Shown here piece after piece: positions 1 through 12,302 of a DNA stretch of 64,000 nt. Source of the DNA: Carya illinoinensis (Eukaryota > Streptophyta > Magnoliopsida > Fagales > Juglandaceae); contig NC_056757.1 in assembly GCF_018687715.1 (NCBI RefSeq), positions 29,307,501 through 29,371,500 on the forward strand. The letters run 5' to 3'. The number at the start of each line of letters is the position of its first letter. The stretch's first letter is position 1. The position numbers and the translations under genes are program-made. The notes below the pieces were generated by a model. The model had not been told where the DNA came from. It ran no database searches and was given only the letters and a program-made list of their open reading frames with translations.

Positions 1-95
1 ATAATTTATTTTTATTAAAATTTTAAAATAAAAATAATATTTTATTCAATTTTTTAATTTTTATTTAAAATTATTTCATCTTTTTATCTCCCTAT
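1..95. repeat. Partial MITE, GAGATGAGAT family (truncated by window edge)
   Basis: The first bases match the right half of the AT-rich element that recurs at 12.1, 23.9, 26.7, 27.1, 30.8, 53.1, 55.6, 57.0 and 59.1 kb. It shows the same order of AATATTTTATTCAA-like and ATTTCATC-like blocks. The left end lies outside the window. Confidence 0.4.
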
Positions 96-1917
96 TAAAT
101 CAGCGCCTTATTTGTGATTCGGAAATCTGTAAGGCCCATAAAATATCAAGGTTCACCGACAACTCCAAACAAAAGGTAAACGAAAAGGACAAAGGAACAT
201 TAAAACACAGAGCAAAAAAGAAAGCTATTTCTCAAAAAAACAACAAAAGTGAAAGATCTAAAAAATTCGAAAACAACAAGCAGTTTCACGTGTTGCCTAA
301 ATCCTGCAATCATCGGCCCACCATTTCGAATTGACTGTACAAAATTTTCTACAATTCAAAATTTCAAAGAGCAAATTACTGAGAATCCAGATCCCTTTAA
401 TCGAGTCGTTTGTTCTTTAGCTAATAAACTTACTTTCAAATTTATGGTATTATCCTATATTAAGATGACCAAAGATCAAGCAATGCTTATTTCCAACTTG
501 TCTCTACCCTGTGAAACACACATAATGCTTGGAACTTGCCTTTGTTGTTGACGAGGTTTCTGTCATAATGATAAGGATGTGACAACCTTGCAACAATTGA
601 AAAGTATGACCAAGATCTCTTAGATTTGAAGTATAAGAGATGGAGACATAAATAAGTTCTATAAAATATACTCAGATAATATTTTTTTATATCGTCGGGT
701 ATTCATATGCCATCACTCTCCTAGATCCTGAAATTAGGATGAAAATTCTTAAGAATTTCAGTTACTTGTAATATTATGGTCAATCTCGGAGCTAGCCAAA
801 GAGGCAAGTTCTGTACTTTAAAAAGGATACAGTCTTACAGACAGATCGCATTAATTATGGGTAATTGTTTATGCTTCATAGAATCAAACATTCCCCACAG
901 AGACGAAATCGCGGTATGTAGGTGAGGAAGGGAAGGTGGGTATCTCATTTAATTTATGTCTGACTGCTTTGGACCGTTGTTTATAGTTTTATTATTCCTA
1001 AGAATGACCACAGAGAGAGAGAGAGAGAGAGCGCAGACAAATTATGCGGCAGTGCGTTTACCTTTGCGTAATTTCTTTACTCATTATCCTAATTCAACTA
1101 ACTTGAGAGGAGAAAAAAACGATAAAAACAGTACAAATTATTTAAATCCTATGAATATCTAGAGTTTTAAGACTGATGCCAGAATGATCTTTATCGGTAA
1201 CTTTATTCCGAAGTCCAAGTTGGGATAAAATTTGTACCATTCCCTTGACTCTGTCCTTGATTTTAGACCCCCACAATCTTTCCCGGTGTTGAGTTCCTTA
1301 TCCAAGGTGGGAAGGGAGCTAGAGAGAGGTTGTGAAGAATGGAGATCGGCTGCTGCAATTAAAGACAGTTTGAATAACATGAGTATTGCTTGCTGCAATT
1401 TCTCCTCTTTTTATTTCGTGTATTCATACTTCATAGATAAACCTTAGCATCTGTTCAGTATGATAAGATTTCATAGATTTTCGTTTTACTGTTGAGTTCG
1501 TTCATATGCGTTCTTGCTCAAAAACCATCCTTGATGATCCGGATTTTTCTTTTGGAAGTAATAGGCCATCTGGGTTTTGCTTTTAGAAGTGATTAGTAAT
1601 CTGACTTTTGCTCGAAACTTAGTTGGAGGACTTGGGTTCTGCTGGGGACGAGCTTTATGAGCTGAGAATGGAGATTGCGGAGCACTTGGGGTCTGATGGG
1701 TAAAGTTTGGTGATTTCTTCAATTTCAAGTTTTGAAACATGGATTTGGCGTAAGATTGGAAATTGATCACTGGGTTCAGCTCAAAGTTTGGCTTTTGCGT
1801 GAGAATCAAGTGGAATTTGCACAAGTCATTTCCTTTCATGAATGATTCTGATACGTAGGACTGTAGGAGATAGTTGGTCACACTCTCTGTCATCGTTGGG
1901 TTTGATTGCGGAAACAG
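96..1917. other. Upstream region and probable 5' leader of the PERK gene
   Basis: No convincing gene is seen. The open frames here are short, lack family resemblance and have ordinary intergenic composition. A (GA)n microsatellite lies at about 1012-1032. The last few hundred bases before the ATG at 1918 are richer in G and C than the flanks and probably hold promoter and leader of the kinase gene. Confidence 0.5.
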
Positions 1918-4900
1918 ATGGCAAGTAGAGCGACATCTCCGGAATCATCTCCCTCAACAACCGTGCCACCGTCTTCGAACACTGTATCACCTTCCACAAC
2001 TTCGTCGTCGCCACAACCATCGTCCAGCACCACTCCGCCCGCACAAACCTCTTCTCCTCCTGCTCCAGCCCCCCCTACAATTTCCACGCCTTCTGGTGCC
2101 GATCCACCGGACCCTGCTACCACTTCAACTTCATCTCCTCTGACACAGTCCCCCCCTCCGGTACCGGAGTCAACCTCACCACCCTCTCCTTCTGGGACTT
2201 CACCCCCATTGACACCCACAATATCATCTCCTCCTCCTCTCCAGTCTGATCCGCCTACATCACCATCACCTCCATCATCCAATGTTCCTCCTCTGCCTTC
2301 CAAATCTCCACCTCCAGAGAGTTCGCGTCCACCACCTTCAAGATCTGACCCCCCAGTAAATCCACCTCCTCCTCCTCCATCATCAACACCACCAGCGAAG
2401 TCACCTCCACCACCATCATCAACCCCTCCTGTATATTCACCACCTCCACCAGCATCTGTGCCACGCCCAAGTTCACCTCCAACACCGGCATCAACTCCTC
2501 CTGTAAATTCACCTCCACCGGCAGCATCTGTGCCACCTCAAAGTTCGCCTCCAACACCCGCATCAACCACTCCTGTAGACTCACCTCCTACTCCAGCATT
2601 AGTGCCACCCCAAAGTTCACCTCCACCACCCGAGGTTGCTCCTGTTCCACCTGGTTCTGAACCAACTCCACCGCCTTCAAATTCTCCTCCAAAGTTATCG
2701 CCTCCATCACCCATCATACATCTTGCACCACCTCCGCCCTCACATGTTTCTCCCCCATCTCCTTATCAAAATCCAATCCCCCCGTCAAATGATCCAGCTA
2801 AGAACAATTCTAATTCTAATGAAGTATCAAACTCCACCAGTAATGGGACCATTGGCATCACTGTTATAGTGGCTATTGGTGTGATGGTGGGAATCATAGT
2901 GCTTAGCCTAATTGGAGTGGCTGTCTGGTGCATGAGGAAGCAACGAAAACGAGATTCTGGAGTTAATGGTCATGTCATGCGATCCACTCCAGGTACAATT
3001 TTATAGATTTTGTTTTAGATGTTACTCACATAGCCTTTTTCTTTTTTCCTGTCCTGTGGGTATTTATTGCTCGTTATACTTCTGAGCGTTATTGACACTC
3101 TAGATATTCAATTTTGCGGTGCTGATTTGTATGGGAATACTTCTGATTTGTATGGGAATACTTCTTAGATGTGCTTTCTTCCTCTGTGCAGGATTATGGC
3201 TGGATAGTACAATGAAATTAAACACCTTATATTGATGTAAACGAAAAGTATCAAAATGTTTTTTCAGTTTAATTAATAAAATTTGCTTAGATGAAATTTA
3301 GGAGCCATATTTTGCATTGAGAAGAGGATGAGTACTCTTAACACAGTAGGTGAAAATATACAAAGTCGCATCAATTTATTTCAATCTGTTCCTGAACATT
3401 CAGTTGCATCAATTTAGTCCTTGTACTTTCTTATAAAATAAAATGCTACTCATAGTCTGTAAATCGTGTCAATGTTACCCTTACTATCAACTGGAACACA
3501 CGATTTGCTGACTTGGTTCATTAGATGCCCTTTTCTTCCCATTACAGTTTTTTGGCAAGATTTTGTCATATTGACCCTGTTATTTGCATTGCCATGTCAT
3601 ATAAAAAAGTATGTTGTACATCCCCATGTCAGCTAAATTAAGTAATGTAAGTTCGATGTCAGAAAAACTGATGGCTTGGACAATTTCTGTGAGCCGCGTC
3701 AGTAATTTCCATGCTCCTGCTGAAGGAAAAGATAACATTGACATGATTTAGGAACGAGGAGAACTAAATTGACAAGATTAGATGTTCATTGGAAGTCACC
3801 GTTGGTTAAAAGTTATTAGGTGCCCAGAATCATTTTAGATTCTAATTAGTTCATTTTGTTTCTTTTGAACAATATAAATATAAATGATTGCGAATGCAAT
3901 GGGATTAAGTGAATTAAGAAGTTTTGTAAATTGTCCAGATATATCCATTACAAAGACACATTCTTCAGCTCCCCTTTTACAAAGTGGTTCGGGCAGCAAT
4001 TTTGTCTCAACTCCAGCAGAACCAAGTGGGTTAGGCAATTCAAAGTTATGGTTTTCTTATGAAGAGCTAGTCAAGGCCACAAATGGGTTTTCAAATGAGA
4101 ATCTTCTGGGTGAAGGTGGATTTGGTTCTGTGTTTAAGGGATACCTACCAGATGGGAAAGAGGTAGCAGTCAAGCAGCTAAACATTGGTGGGGGGCAGGG
4201 TGAGCGAGAATTTAAAGCCGAATTTGAGATTATTGGTCGTATACACCACCGTCATTTGGTGTCATTAGTCGGCTACTGCATTTCTGAGAACCGAAGGCTG
4301 CTTGTCTATGATTATGTCCCTAACAATACCCTTTATTTCCATCTTCATGGTAAATCCATAAACAAGCAATGAAGCACCCTTTTTATGACAAGGGGATTCT
4401 GACCTTGTGCTTTGCTCTTTGCATTTTGTAGGTGAAGGTAGGCCGGCTCTGGACTGGGCAACACGTGTCAAGGTTGCTGCTGGTGCAGCTCGTGGAATAG
4501 CTTATCTCCATGAAGACTGTAATTAATTTATTTTTATAAGTAATCAAAGATTTTATTTAAAGAGACTTTAGGCATTGCCCAAGTAGTGTTTCTAGGTTAG
4601 ATAAATGTTGTTCACATTCACACCAGTACCTTCCAAATATGAGGAACTTCCGTATTATTATATTGGTCCTCGAACAAGATCATAACTTGTAGCCTTTCCC
4701 AATGCAGTCCCAAGAAAAGATTGGGCTATGATGTCTTGGAACATTGGATGATTGGTGAGGCTCAATATATCTATTTGAACATAGGAACGTGGGGAGGGGG
4801 TGGGATGAAAGGATTGGTGGCCTTTCTTTAGTTCAAAAATCACAACTGCTTTTTCTCTAACATTGGTTATGAATCAAGAGCATTTTATCTTCATTTATCC

Positions 4901-7117
4901 ATATTTCAAATCTAAATTCCACGATGATCTTTAGTGATAACTTTTATATTTTTCTAAGTGCATTTTGGAAATTTGTCTAAGGTGCAGAGAAAGTGAGCTT
5001 GACTAGTACTGTAGTACAGGCTTACAACCATATGATCTTACCTTGGCAAGTGCACAAGTTTTATCACAAGAGAATTTGAAAAGAATTTTCTTTGGACTAT
5101 ATTCCATTTCATTGCCAGTATCCATCATTTATGAAGTTTATTCTTATGTGATTGTGCGAATGACAGGTCATCCTAGAATTATTCACAGGGATATTAAGTC
5201 ATCAAATATTCTTTTAGATAACAACTTTGAAGCTCGGGTAATTTTTTCTCAAGCTATATTTCGAAATATTCTTTTTGTGGAGATTTGAAGCCTACAGTTT
5301 CTTTATTTTTATTTTACAGGTTTCAGACTTTGGACTTGCCAAATTAGCTCTTGATGCAGATACACATATAACCACCCGTGTCATGGGAACTTTTGGGTAA
5401 GTAGCCCATTATTTTTTATTAGCCATTTGCCTATCGAGGCCTGGAGGCATCTACTAGTTGAAGTGGTAAAGACCGAATGAAATTCCAAGCCAAATCTAGG
5501 CTTATACCCTAAAAGAGCTCATCAAAGTTACAATTGAACCTTCCATGGAATCATTATAAAGGCTAAGAGTTCTCCCACCCAGACAGTGTGGGATCGCAGC
5601 TACCAAACTCCCATTCACAACCTTCCCATAGATATGGGGTGTTGTAGAAAGTATATATGCTCAAGAAAAACATTTGTCTTTCCCAAAGCAGTATTTGTTG
5701 ACTGTGTTTATTGGTTCGTTTCAGATATATGGCCCCTGAATATGCATCAAGTGGGAAATTGACTGATAAATCTGATGTATACTCCTTTGGAGTTGTGCTT
5801 CTGGAGCTAATTACTGGAAGGAAGCCTGTGGATGCATCCCAACCCTTGGGGGATGAGAGTCTTGTTGAATGGGTAAATATATTAACTCGATCTTGTCAAA
5901 AGTTCTCTCTCTCTGCCGATACAAAAGTGTCTGAACTTGTTATTCCTAAACTAATATTTAGGAAGGCATTTTTATCAAACTAGATCTGCTTGGCTGCCTA
6001 CTATAAAAAAAATCTGCTTGGCTGCCTTTCTCACTTTTGTAATAATATGTCAAGTTTTCACTTTGAATCCATTATAAAATTGTGCTGCTTTTACTGTTTC
6101 TTCTATTGCCACTACCCAATTTTTGTTGTTAGAGAAAGTTGATAGCACGACATTTTGTTTGCTTGAGTGTCTTCATGTTCAGTCCACTTCCATCCCCCCA
6201 CCCCCCCCCCCCCCCCCCTCTTTTCTCTCTCCCTGATAAAGAATAATAATTGGTGCTGGTCTTTCTTTTCTATTAAGATTTTTTTTTTCCTTTTTTTGCA
6301 TCAAATTGTTGCTTCAGGTCTTCTGAATCTTAGAATGTAACATTGGTGAAGCTAGGTATTCTAACTCAAGCCGGTCATGATATAAAAGACGGGGTTCTGG
6401 CCTCTTAAAAAAATAAGAAAAAGAAATAAATGGCAACTCATCTGCTACTTTTCAAATCCAGCTAGGAATCTTTTCACAGGAAAGATCTTGTGATTCAATT
6501 GAAATTTGTATACATGTTTGCATGCATGCATAAAAAGGATGTGGGAACAACCAAGTATATATCAGCCAGAGATGTTGCTAAGGAGAAACATGTGCACTCA
6601 ACCACATTGTAATCTTGCACAATTCACCTTTACTGACCAAAAACCTACTTTCATGTTTCAGGCTCGACCTTTGCTAAATCATGCACTTGATGATGTAGAA
6701 TTTAAACATTTGGCAGATCCAAGGCTCATGAACTATGTTGGGAGTGAAATGTTCCGTATGATTGAGGTAGCTGCTGCTTGTGTGCGACATTCAGCAGCCA
6801 AGAGGCCAAGAATGGGACTGGTAATTAAACTTGATTTTACAAACAGCTGAAAATATTTCCTTTACTTTTCGTCATTCATGATATTAGGATACTGGGTGCA
6901 TGGTAATCATTTTTCTTGGCATTCTCATTCTTCTCAGGTCGTTAGAGCCTTTGATAGTTTAGCTACTTCTGATCTAACCAATGGAATGAGAGTGGGTGAA
7001 AGTGCAGCGTTTGACTCCGCACAGCAATCCGAAGAAATCAGGTTGTTTCGGAGGATGGCATTTGGTAGTCAAAATTACAGTACAGATTTTTTTAGCCAAA
7101 GTAACTTGTATAGTTAA
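1918..7117 (+). CDS. PERK9: Proline-rich receptor-like protein kinase, PERK9/PERK10 type
   Basis: This is a plasma-membrane Ser/Thr kinase thought to sense cell-wall state. My exons are 1918-2992, 3939-4349, 4432-4518, 5167-5237, 5320-5396, 5725-5872, 6662-6820 and 6938-7117; together they stay in frame and give 735 residues. Residues 1-300 are an extracellular Pro/Ser/Thr-rich region with SPPPP-like runs and no signal peptide, as is usual for PERKs. One membrane segment lies at about 310-335, followed by a basic stop-transfer stretch. The kinase domain has the Gly-rich loop GEGGFG (416-421), Lys437 in VAVK, the HRD loop at 531-533, DFG at 551-553 and APE at 577-579, so it is an active RD kinase. 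The start is the first ATG in frame; the upstream TTG at 1906 is not needed. The weakest point is the acceptor before 3939, where family members carry a longer juxtamembrane stretch. PERK9 rather than PERK10 rests on neighbour order. Confidence 0.92.
6201..6218. repeat. Poly-C tract in PERK intron 6
   Basis: Eighteen consecutive C bases, preceded by six more C and one A, inside the intron between the sixth and seventh coding exons. Such runs are length-unstable and prone to assembly error. Confidence 0.8.
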
Positions 7118-8734
7118 GAGGACCTGGTAGATATTGGGAGAGATGAAAAAACTGAACCAGGAGGGCCTGCCAAGCTGCGCTGGAGCCTTGTTCAAGTTCA
7201 AGTTGATTTAATTGCAGAGTTTGGCTCAGCTGAGATGCAGTTGTTGCCTGTAAATCAAACAGACATCATCAGCTGTAGAGGCAAAAATTTATACCCTAGA
7301 TTCTTGAAACCTGGTTTCTTTTTAGCAATATGATGAATCACAGAGTCACGTCAGTTTATGAAATTATTTTTATATAATCACTTTGTGACTAGAGTATTTC
7401 TCTTTCTTTTTAGCTCCACACATACTTGTGGTGCTTTTGTAATTAATTCCTGTTCTTTATATTTTTGTCTCCACCGATATATAGAGGTGCTAATACAGCT
7501 CTTTTTTCCCAGTTTTGTTACACAAAGGGATCTGTATAACAAGTGGGAGACTGGTAGATTCTGCTTTTCACTACCCTTTGTCATAAATCAACCAAAAATG
7601 TTATATGTAATCATTTTCGTGTACTTTTTTATGTACTTTATTGATGAAATTGATTGTATATTAAAAAAATTTAATACAGCTAATTAGATCAGTAGAATAT
7701 ATATGAAATATGCAAAATACGTAAAAGTAATACTCAGCTTCGATGGCTTCATGACATCATCTTCTGGTGTCGTTTTTATTAAAAAAATACCATAATGACA
7801 TTATTCGCTTCCTTGACATTTTTTGTGACTATCTTTGCATATGTATGCCTTCCTTAATTAACAAATTAAAACAACCATTTGTCAGATCATGATGTCTTCA
7901 CGTTGCGTTACGTCAGAAGAGTTGCTTCGAAAAACAAGTATAATACATAACAATCATCACTATCGTTACGTCAGCCGAGTCTCTTAACGAAAAAACAAAC
8001 TAGATAACAATAATGAAACATAATATCCTCAATTGAATTTAATAATTTTTCTTTCAGATTTTCGATTTTTTTTTAAAAGAAAATTCAGTTTAAAAAGTCA
8101 TTCTTATGTCTAATGGTAGTACTCCAAGGGCACACTGTATAAAAGATCACTTATCTCAGCCTATTTCATTTTTTTTTATTAAAAATATATTATTTTGGTA
8201 TAAAAAAAACACATTAATTTAAATAAAAAAAAATATTTAAAAAAATTGTATAAATTTATTATTATCAGCACCGAAAATGAGTATGATTCTTTTGAAAGAG
8301 AGAGAGAGACGACACAGACCTTCCTTAAAAGGCAGATTCCATTGAGAGCCAAAGAAATAGATATATAAGACGTGGAAGTTGCTCGATAAAATCTTGATGA
8401 ACAGAAGAAGTGGAGTTCAAGGAATCATGGGATGGGATGACAGCTTAATTATGATCATTTTCCTAGACGTACAATATTCTATAATATTTTCTGATAACCC
8501 CAATCACAAGCTGTACTTGCAAAACTTGTTGTAGGGATCACTGGACGCCATTTTCGTAGCTTTGCCAGATTATTTACGATTCCGTTTGCTTCACACTTCC
8601 TGAAACCTCCCAAGCGGAGAAAGATCTTATTCCTTGACTACGTAAATGATATAAGCATATATATGACTTCCATTATCATTTCTACTTCTCCAGCAATCAT
8701 CTCCTCCTTTTCCAGCTACCTTTCACGGTCGGCC
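7118..8734. other. PERK 3' flank and intergenic region
   Basis: The first 550 bases are T-rich and probably hold the kinase 3' UTR and polyadenylation signals. The rest is AT-rich with no gene. Two copies of CGTTACGTCAG, at 7906-7916 and 7964-7974, carry an ACGT core of the kind bound by bZIP factors; they lie about 0.8 kb upstream of the next gene. Confidence 0.5.
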
Positions 8735-9253
8735 ATGGAGGACCCCAACATGCTTGCCGCAGACTGTGTTGTCATATGTTGTTGCTGTCAATGCTTGATC
8801 CTACAGATTCTCATCTTCGTCTTGCTCAAGCTTCCTTACAAACTGATTCGTAAGACGAGGGATTATGCTAAGAAGAGGCTTCGAAAAAGGAAGAAGGATG
8901 ATAAGATTACAGAAAGAGAAATGGATCGATACGAAGATGATGATAGCTTTGTGGGAATGCATGGAGAGTCTTTTAGAATTGAAGTCGACGGTTTATTCAG
9001 AGATATTGGAGACCATGGTTGTGGGTCTTGTATGGAGGAAGTTGAGAAGGTATTAGAGGAGATGTCTCAGAAGGGGGAGTTTGCATTTGGAAGCTTTTGG
9101 GGTAGGAAGGGATCATCAGGAAGCTTATCAACTTGTGTAGCAAAACATGAATTCGATGGCAGAATTGTACCGAATCAAATAATTGAAATGATTGAATCTT
9201 ACAGCTATCATAGCAGATCCAACATCATTTTGCCATTTAGATTAACAGTTTGA
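8735..9253 (+). CDS. Small plant-specific membrane-anchored protein, function unknown
   Basis: This is a single-exon frame of 172 residues from the ATG at 8735, which sits in a strong plant context (GCCATGG) and begins MEDPNMLAADC. An earlier in-frame ATG at 8663 would add 24 Ser/Ile-rich residues but has a poor context. Near residues 10-30 there is a Cys-rich hydrophobic segment (ICCCCQC then ILQILIFVLLKLP), followed by a strongly basic stretch, consistent with one N-terminal membrane anchor facing the cytosol. The rest is soluble, with a CGSCMEEVEKVLEEM segment and a hydrophobic ILPFRLTV tail. It resembles uncharacterised plant proteins such as Arabidopsis At3g11690, recalled without a search. 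I know no function and infer none. Codon use and the absence of stops support a real gene. Confidence 0.72.
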   Translation: MEDPNMLAADCVVICCCCQCLILQILIFVLLKLPYKLIRKTRDYAKKRLRKRKKDDKITEREMDRYEDDDSFVGMHGESFRIEVDGLFRDIGDHGCGSCMEEVEKVLEEMSQKGEFAFGSFWGRKGSSGSLSTCVAKHEFDGRIVPNQIIEMIESYSYHSRSNIILPFRLTV

Positions 9254-11064
9254 TAGCTGTATTTGATAAATGTTTGCTTTTAGATTTGGATTTGCCATGC
9301 AGAGATCGACGACAGCCCGGCCAAAGAGCCATTCATCCTTTAGGGTCTGATTAAAATTGCTCCATCCATCCATTTTATTTAACTTATTTCCCGTTCAAAA
9401 CATGCTTTAATGGTTTAGTTATCCAATACTGAGAATGGTCCATGATGTCAAAATTTTTGGGTTGGAATCAGAATGTGAATTGGTACAGGCTTACAGCATC
9501 CCTGCGTATTAAGGATCTTCAAGCAATGAGCGGGCTGAATGGAATGGAGAACCCTGCCTATTTACCCTGTTTCTTCATTTCTTTTCTTACCGCAATTTCG
9601 ACCTGATTGTCTGCTCCCACTCTCTCTCTCCCACTCCTACTTTAAGTTCTACAATTACAGCCATTTCGAACTCAGCGAAAGTACATCAGATCAAACAAAA
9701 ATTTGAAGAGCCTAAGCATCAGAATCCAAACTACTCCAACATAAGTTTTCTCCATTTCCTAAATCGAAACCTTTTCTAAAATATTATACCTCACACGTCA
9801 CATCCCATGCGGCCAAAAATAGCTTGCGGTGGGAACCTCTCTTATCTCCATTTCGACACTTCCTTTTTATGCTAACTGCCCATTTGGCCATTTCACTACT
9901 CCACAGACTTATTCTAATTCTCTCAAAATTAGTCTGATTTGTTCAATCAAAAATTTTATGTGCAGTCACTTTTACGTAATCATTATGCACTATACTAATG
10001 TGATTGGTTATGTCATTTTTTTAAAATATAAAATAACTATTTTAACTAATCAGATCAATAGAGTGCATAAAGAATACACAAAAATAAATATATATATATA
10101 TAATAGAACTCATCTATTGCAGCCGTCACTCATTTTTGCAGTAAAACCATTTGTAAAATAATTTGTAAGACGGTCAATCCAAACCACCCCCATGGTGAAC
10201 GTAATACTATATTAACCAAGACTAGAGCATGCATGGAATCACAACTATAATTGGTTAGTCCAACTTTTATTTTCTCGTTACACGCTTTGTTCTGAATCTT
10301 TTGGAAGCAATGGGTCTCGGCCCCTCCCTTTTGTTTATAGGATTTTTATAATAAACTTATTTTTAAAGTAATAGAAATACTATATATAGTTTTAGTGTAT
10401 ACAAATTTTGTAGACTCCTTTTAGATAAAAGTGGAGTTTAAAGAAATTTCGCATGGCTTTTATATTTAAGATTTTTTTTAAAATGAATGCAAGGAAGTTA
10501 AAAGACTACAAATATGGTTGTATTCATTTCTCTTAGGGCTAGTTTGGTATTGAGATCAACTCAATTCAGTTTAATTTTAAATTGAGTCTAACATTTAAAT
10601 ACACAATTCTCAAATTATTAAATTTATCTTAATTCAAAATATTTTTATACGTAAGATCTATAACCTTTCTCAATTTTCTATAAATAGTATTAAATTTATT
10701 TTAACATTCAAACGCATATAAACTCATATTAAATAGGCTCTATATAACTCTATTAATCATCTTAACTCATTATTGTTTATAAAAAAATTGAAGTGAGTTC
10801 ACTATCCAAATGCAGCCAAAATAATTGTCCAGTCACTCGGTTATAACGTGCTACTCATTCTACCTCAACGCGATTTCAGTTTAAACTTTGAACTATTCTA
10901 TATACGAAAGAAGAAAGGAGGAGGAGAAGAAGAATCCCAGCCCCACGTCCTAAACAAACCTAAAACCCACCGAAACACCAGAAACAGATACTCACACACA
11001 ACACCAATTACTTAAACACCCGATTTCTTTCTTCTTTCTTTTTTTTTTTCTCTCTCCTTTCACG
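9254..11064. other. Intergenic region upstream of the CML gene
   Basis: No gene is seen. It contains one Harbinger-like MITE remnant (see 10535) and AT-rich filler. The last 150 bases, rich in AAGAAG and CTTTCTTTCTT runs, look like the promoter and pyrimidine-rich leader of the calmodulin-like gene. Confidence 0.5.
10535..10823. mobile_element. Degenerate Harbinger-like MITE
   Basis: The ends read GGGCTAGTTTGG and CCAAATGCAGCC, a worn inverted repeat. The interior matches the larger element at 25886-26677 (blocks such as CATATAAACTCAT and CATCTTAACTCA occur in both). No coding capacity. Confidence 0.55.
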
Positions 11065-11571
11065 ATGGCCACGCTCCAATCGGAGCAGCTGAAGCAGCTC
11101 AAGGAAATCTTCATGCGCTTTGACATGGACTCGGACGGCAGCCTTACCCAGCTGGAGTTGGCGGCCCTTCTCCGCTCCATTGGCCTCAAGCCGTCTGGCT
11201 ACCAGCTCCACGTCCTGCTCGCCAACATGGACGCCAACGCCAACGGCACCATCGAATTCGACGAGCTCCTCGGCGCCATCTTGCCCGACATGAGCAAGCA
11301 GGTGCTCATCAATCAGGACCAGCTCCTGGAGGTTTTCCAGTCATTCGACCGAGACGGAAACGGCTACATCACCGCCGCCGAGCTCGCCGGCTCCATGGCC
11401 AGAATGGGTCACCCTTTGACCTACCACGAGCTCTCCCAGATGATGCGCGAGGCCGACACCAATGGTGACGGCGTCATTAGCTTTAACGAGTTCTCGACCA
11501 TAATGGCCAAATCCGCCTCTGATTTTCTTGGCCTGAAGGTCGCACAGCCACCTTGGCCGGAGAGATCATAG
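11065..11571 (+). CDS. CML16: Calmodulin-like calcium sensor, CML15/CML16 type
   Basis: This is an intronless gene of 168 residues. It has four EF-hands, each with an intact 12-residue loop starting with Asp and ending with Glu: residues 20-31, 56-67, 95-106 and 131-142. Position 6 of each loop is Gly. All four loops should therefore bind Ca2+. The tail after EF4 (MAKSASDFLGLKVAQ) matches the CML15/16 subgroup as I recall it. Such proteins sit in the cytosol or nucleus and change partner binding when Ca2+ rises. The coding sequence is much richer in G and C than its surroundings, as is common for intronless CML genes. It lies tail-to-tail with the flippase gene. It is not part of the recalled Arabidopsis neighbour set, so it was either gained here or lost there. 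The split between CML15 and CML16 is not resolvable by eye. Confidence 0.93.
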   Translation: MATLQSEQLKQLKEIFMRFDMDSDGSLTQLELAALLRSIGLKPSGYQLHVLLANMDANANGTIEFDELLGAILPDMSKQVLINQDQLLEVFQSFDRDGNGYITAAELAGSMARMGHPLTYHELSQMMREADTNGDGVISFNEFSTIMAKSASDFLGLKVAQPPWPERS

Positions 11572-11974
11572 CACGATTTTGTTTTGTCCACCCTTTTCAT
11601 GTCTTTTTCTCAGCTTTTCACGGAGTACTCGTAATTAGTCGACCATCAATTATAAAAGAAGAAAAATATAATTATAAGTATAATTGTTCATTAATCTGTA
11701 CATTAATATAATATAATTAGTTAAAAAATAGATTTGATTAAAAATAATATTAATTTAAATTTTAAATATGAATAAATCAGTATTGATACATAAATTAATG
11801 CATAACTATGCTTGTACGTAGAAATTCTTGTTTAAATTTAATTTAAGGCCCACTACTTCATGTATCATCATCTATTCCTTGTCAAAATTTTATACACTAT
11901 ATTACTATTTTAATTTTATTCTATTTATAAATTTTATCTTTTATAAATTTTAATAATAATTTAAAAGATAAATA

Positions 11975-12107
11975 ATATTTATAATATTAGAGTGTGTAAG
12001 TTACGCGTATTCATTTTGAAAAAAATAAATAAATATAATATTCGCATAAAAAATTAATTTTTTAATAATAAATCATACTTATTTTTAAAAGTAATGTGCG
12101 ATGGGGC
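11975..12107. repeat. MITE, TGTGCAAGT family (copy 1)
   Basis: Carries the family pattern: an outer GTGTGCAAG-like end, an internal AAAAAATTAATTTTTTAATAATAAATC palindromic core and an opposite GTGCG-like end. Ten copies occur in the window; the cleanest is at 42163-42320. Confidence 0.55.
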
Positions 12108-12302
12108 TCGTTTGGATTCAGGAATGAGATGAGATTAAATATTTTAGATAAAAATCAAATAAAATATTGATAGAATATTATTTTTTAATATTATTATTTT
12201 TTTAAGATTTAAAAAAATTAGATTATTTATTATATTTTATATATAAATTTAAAAAAAAATGTAATGATGAAATTAAACACTCACTAAATACAAACGATCT
12301 CT
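12105..12302. repeat. MITE, GAGATGAGAT family (copy 2)
   Basis: Begins GGGGCTCGTTTGGATT followed by GAGATGAGAT, continues with AATATTATT blocks and ends near ACAAACGATC, an inverted partner of the CGTTTG start. It abuts the previous element. Confidence 0.55.

Noticed and set aside
249..551. 100-codon frame near the left edge
   Set aside because: No family resemblance, mixed composition and no splice or neighbour support.
1890..2584. Long antisense frames (137 and 109 codons) opposite PERK exon 1
   Set aside because: They mirror the low-complexity proline-rich coding sequence and have Gly/Glu/Asp/Val-rich content expected of an antisense shadow.
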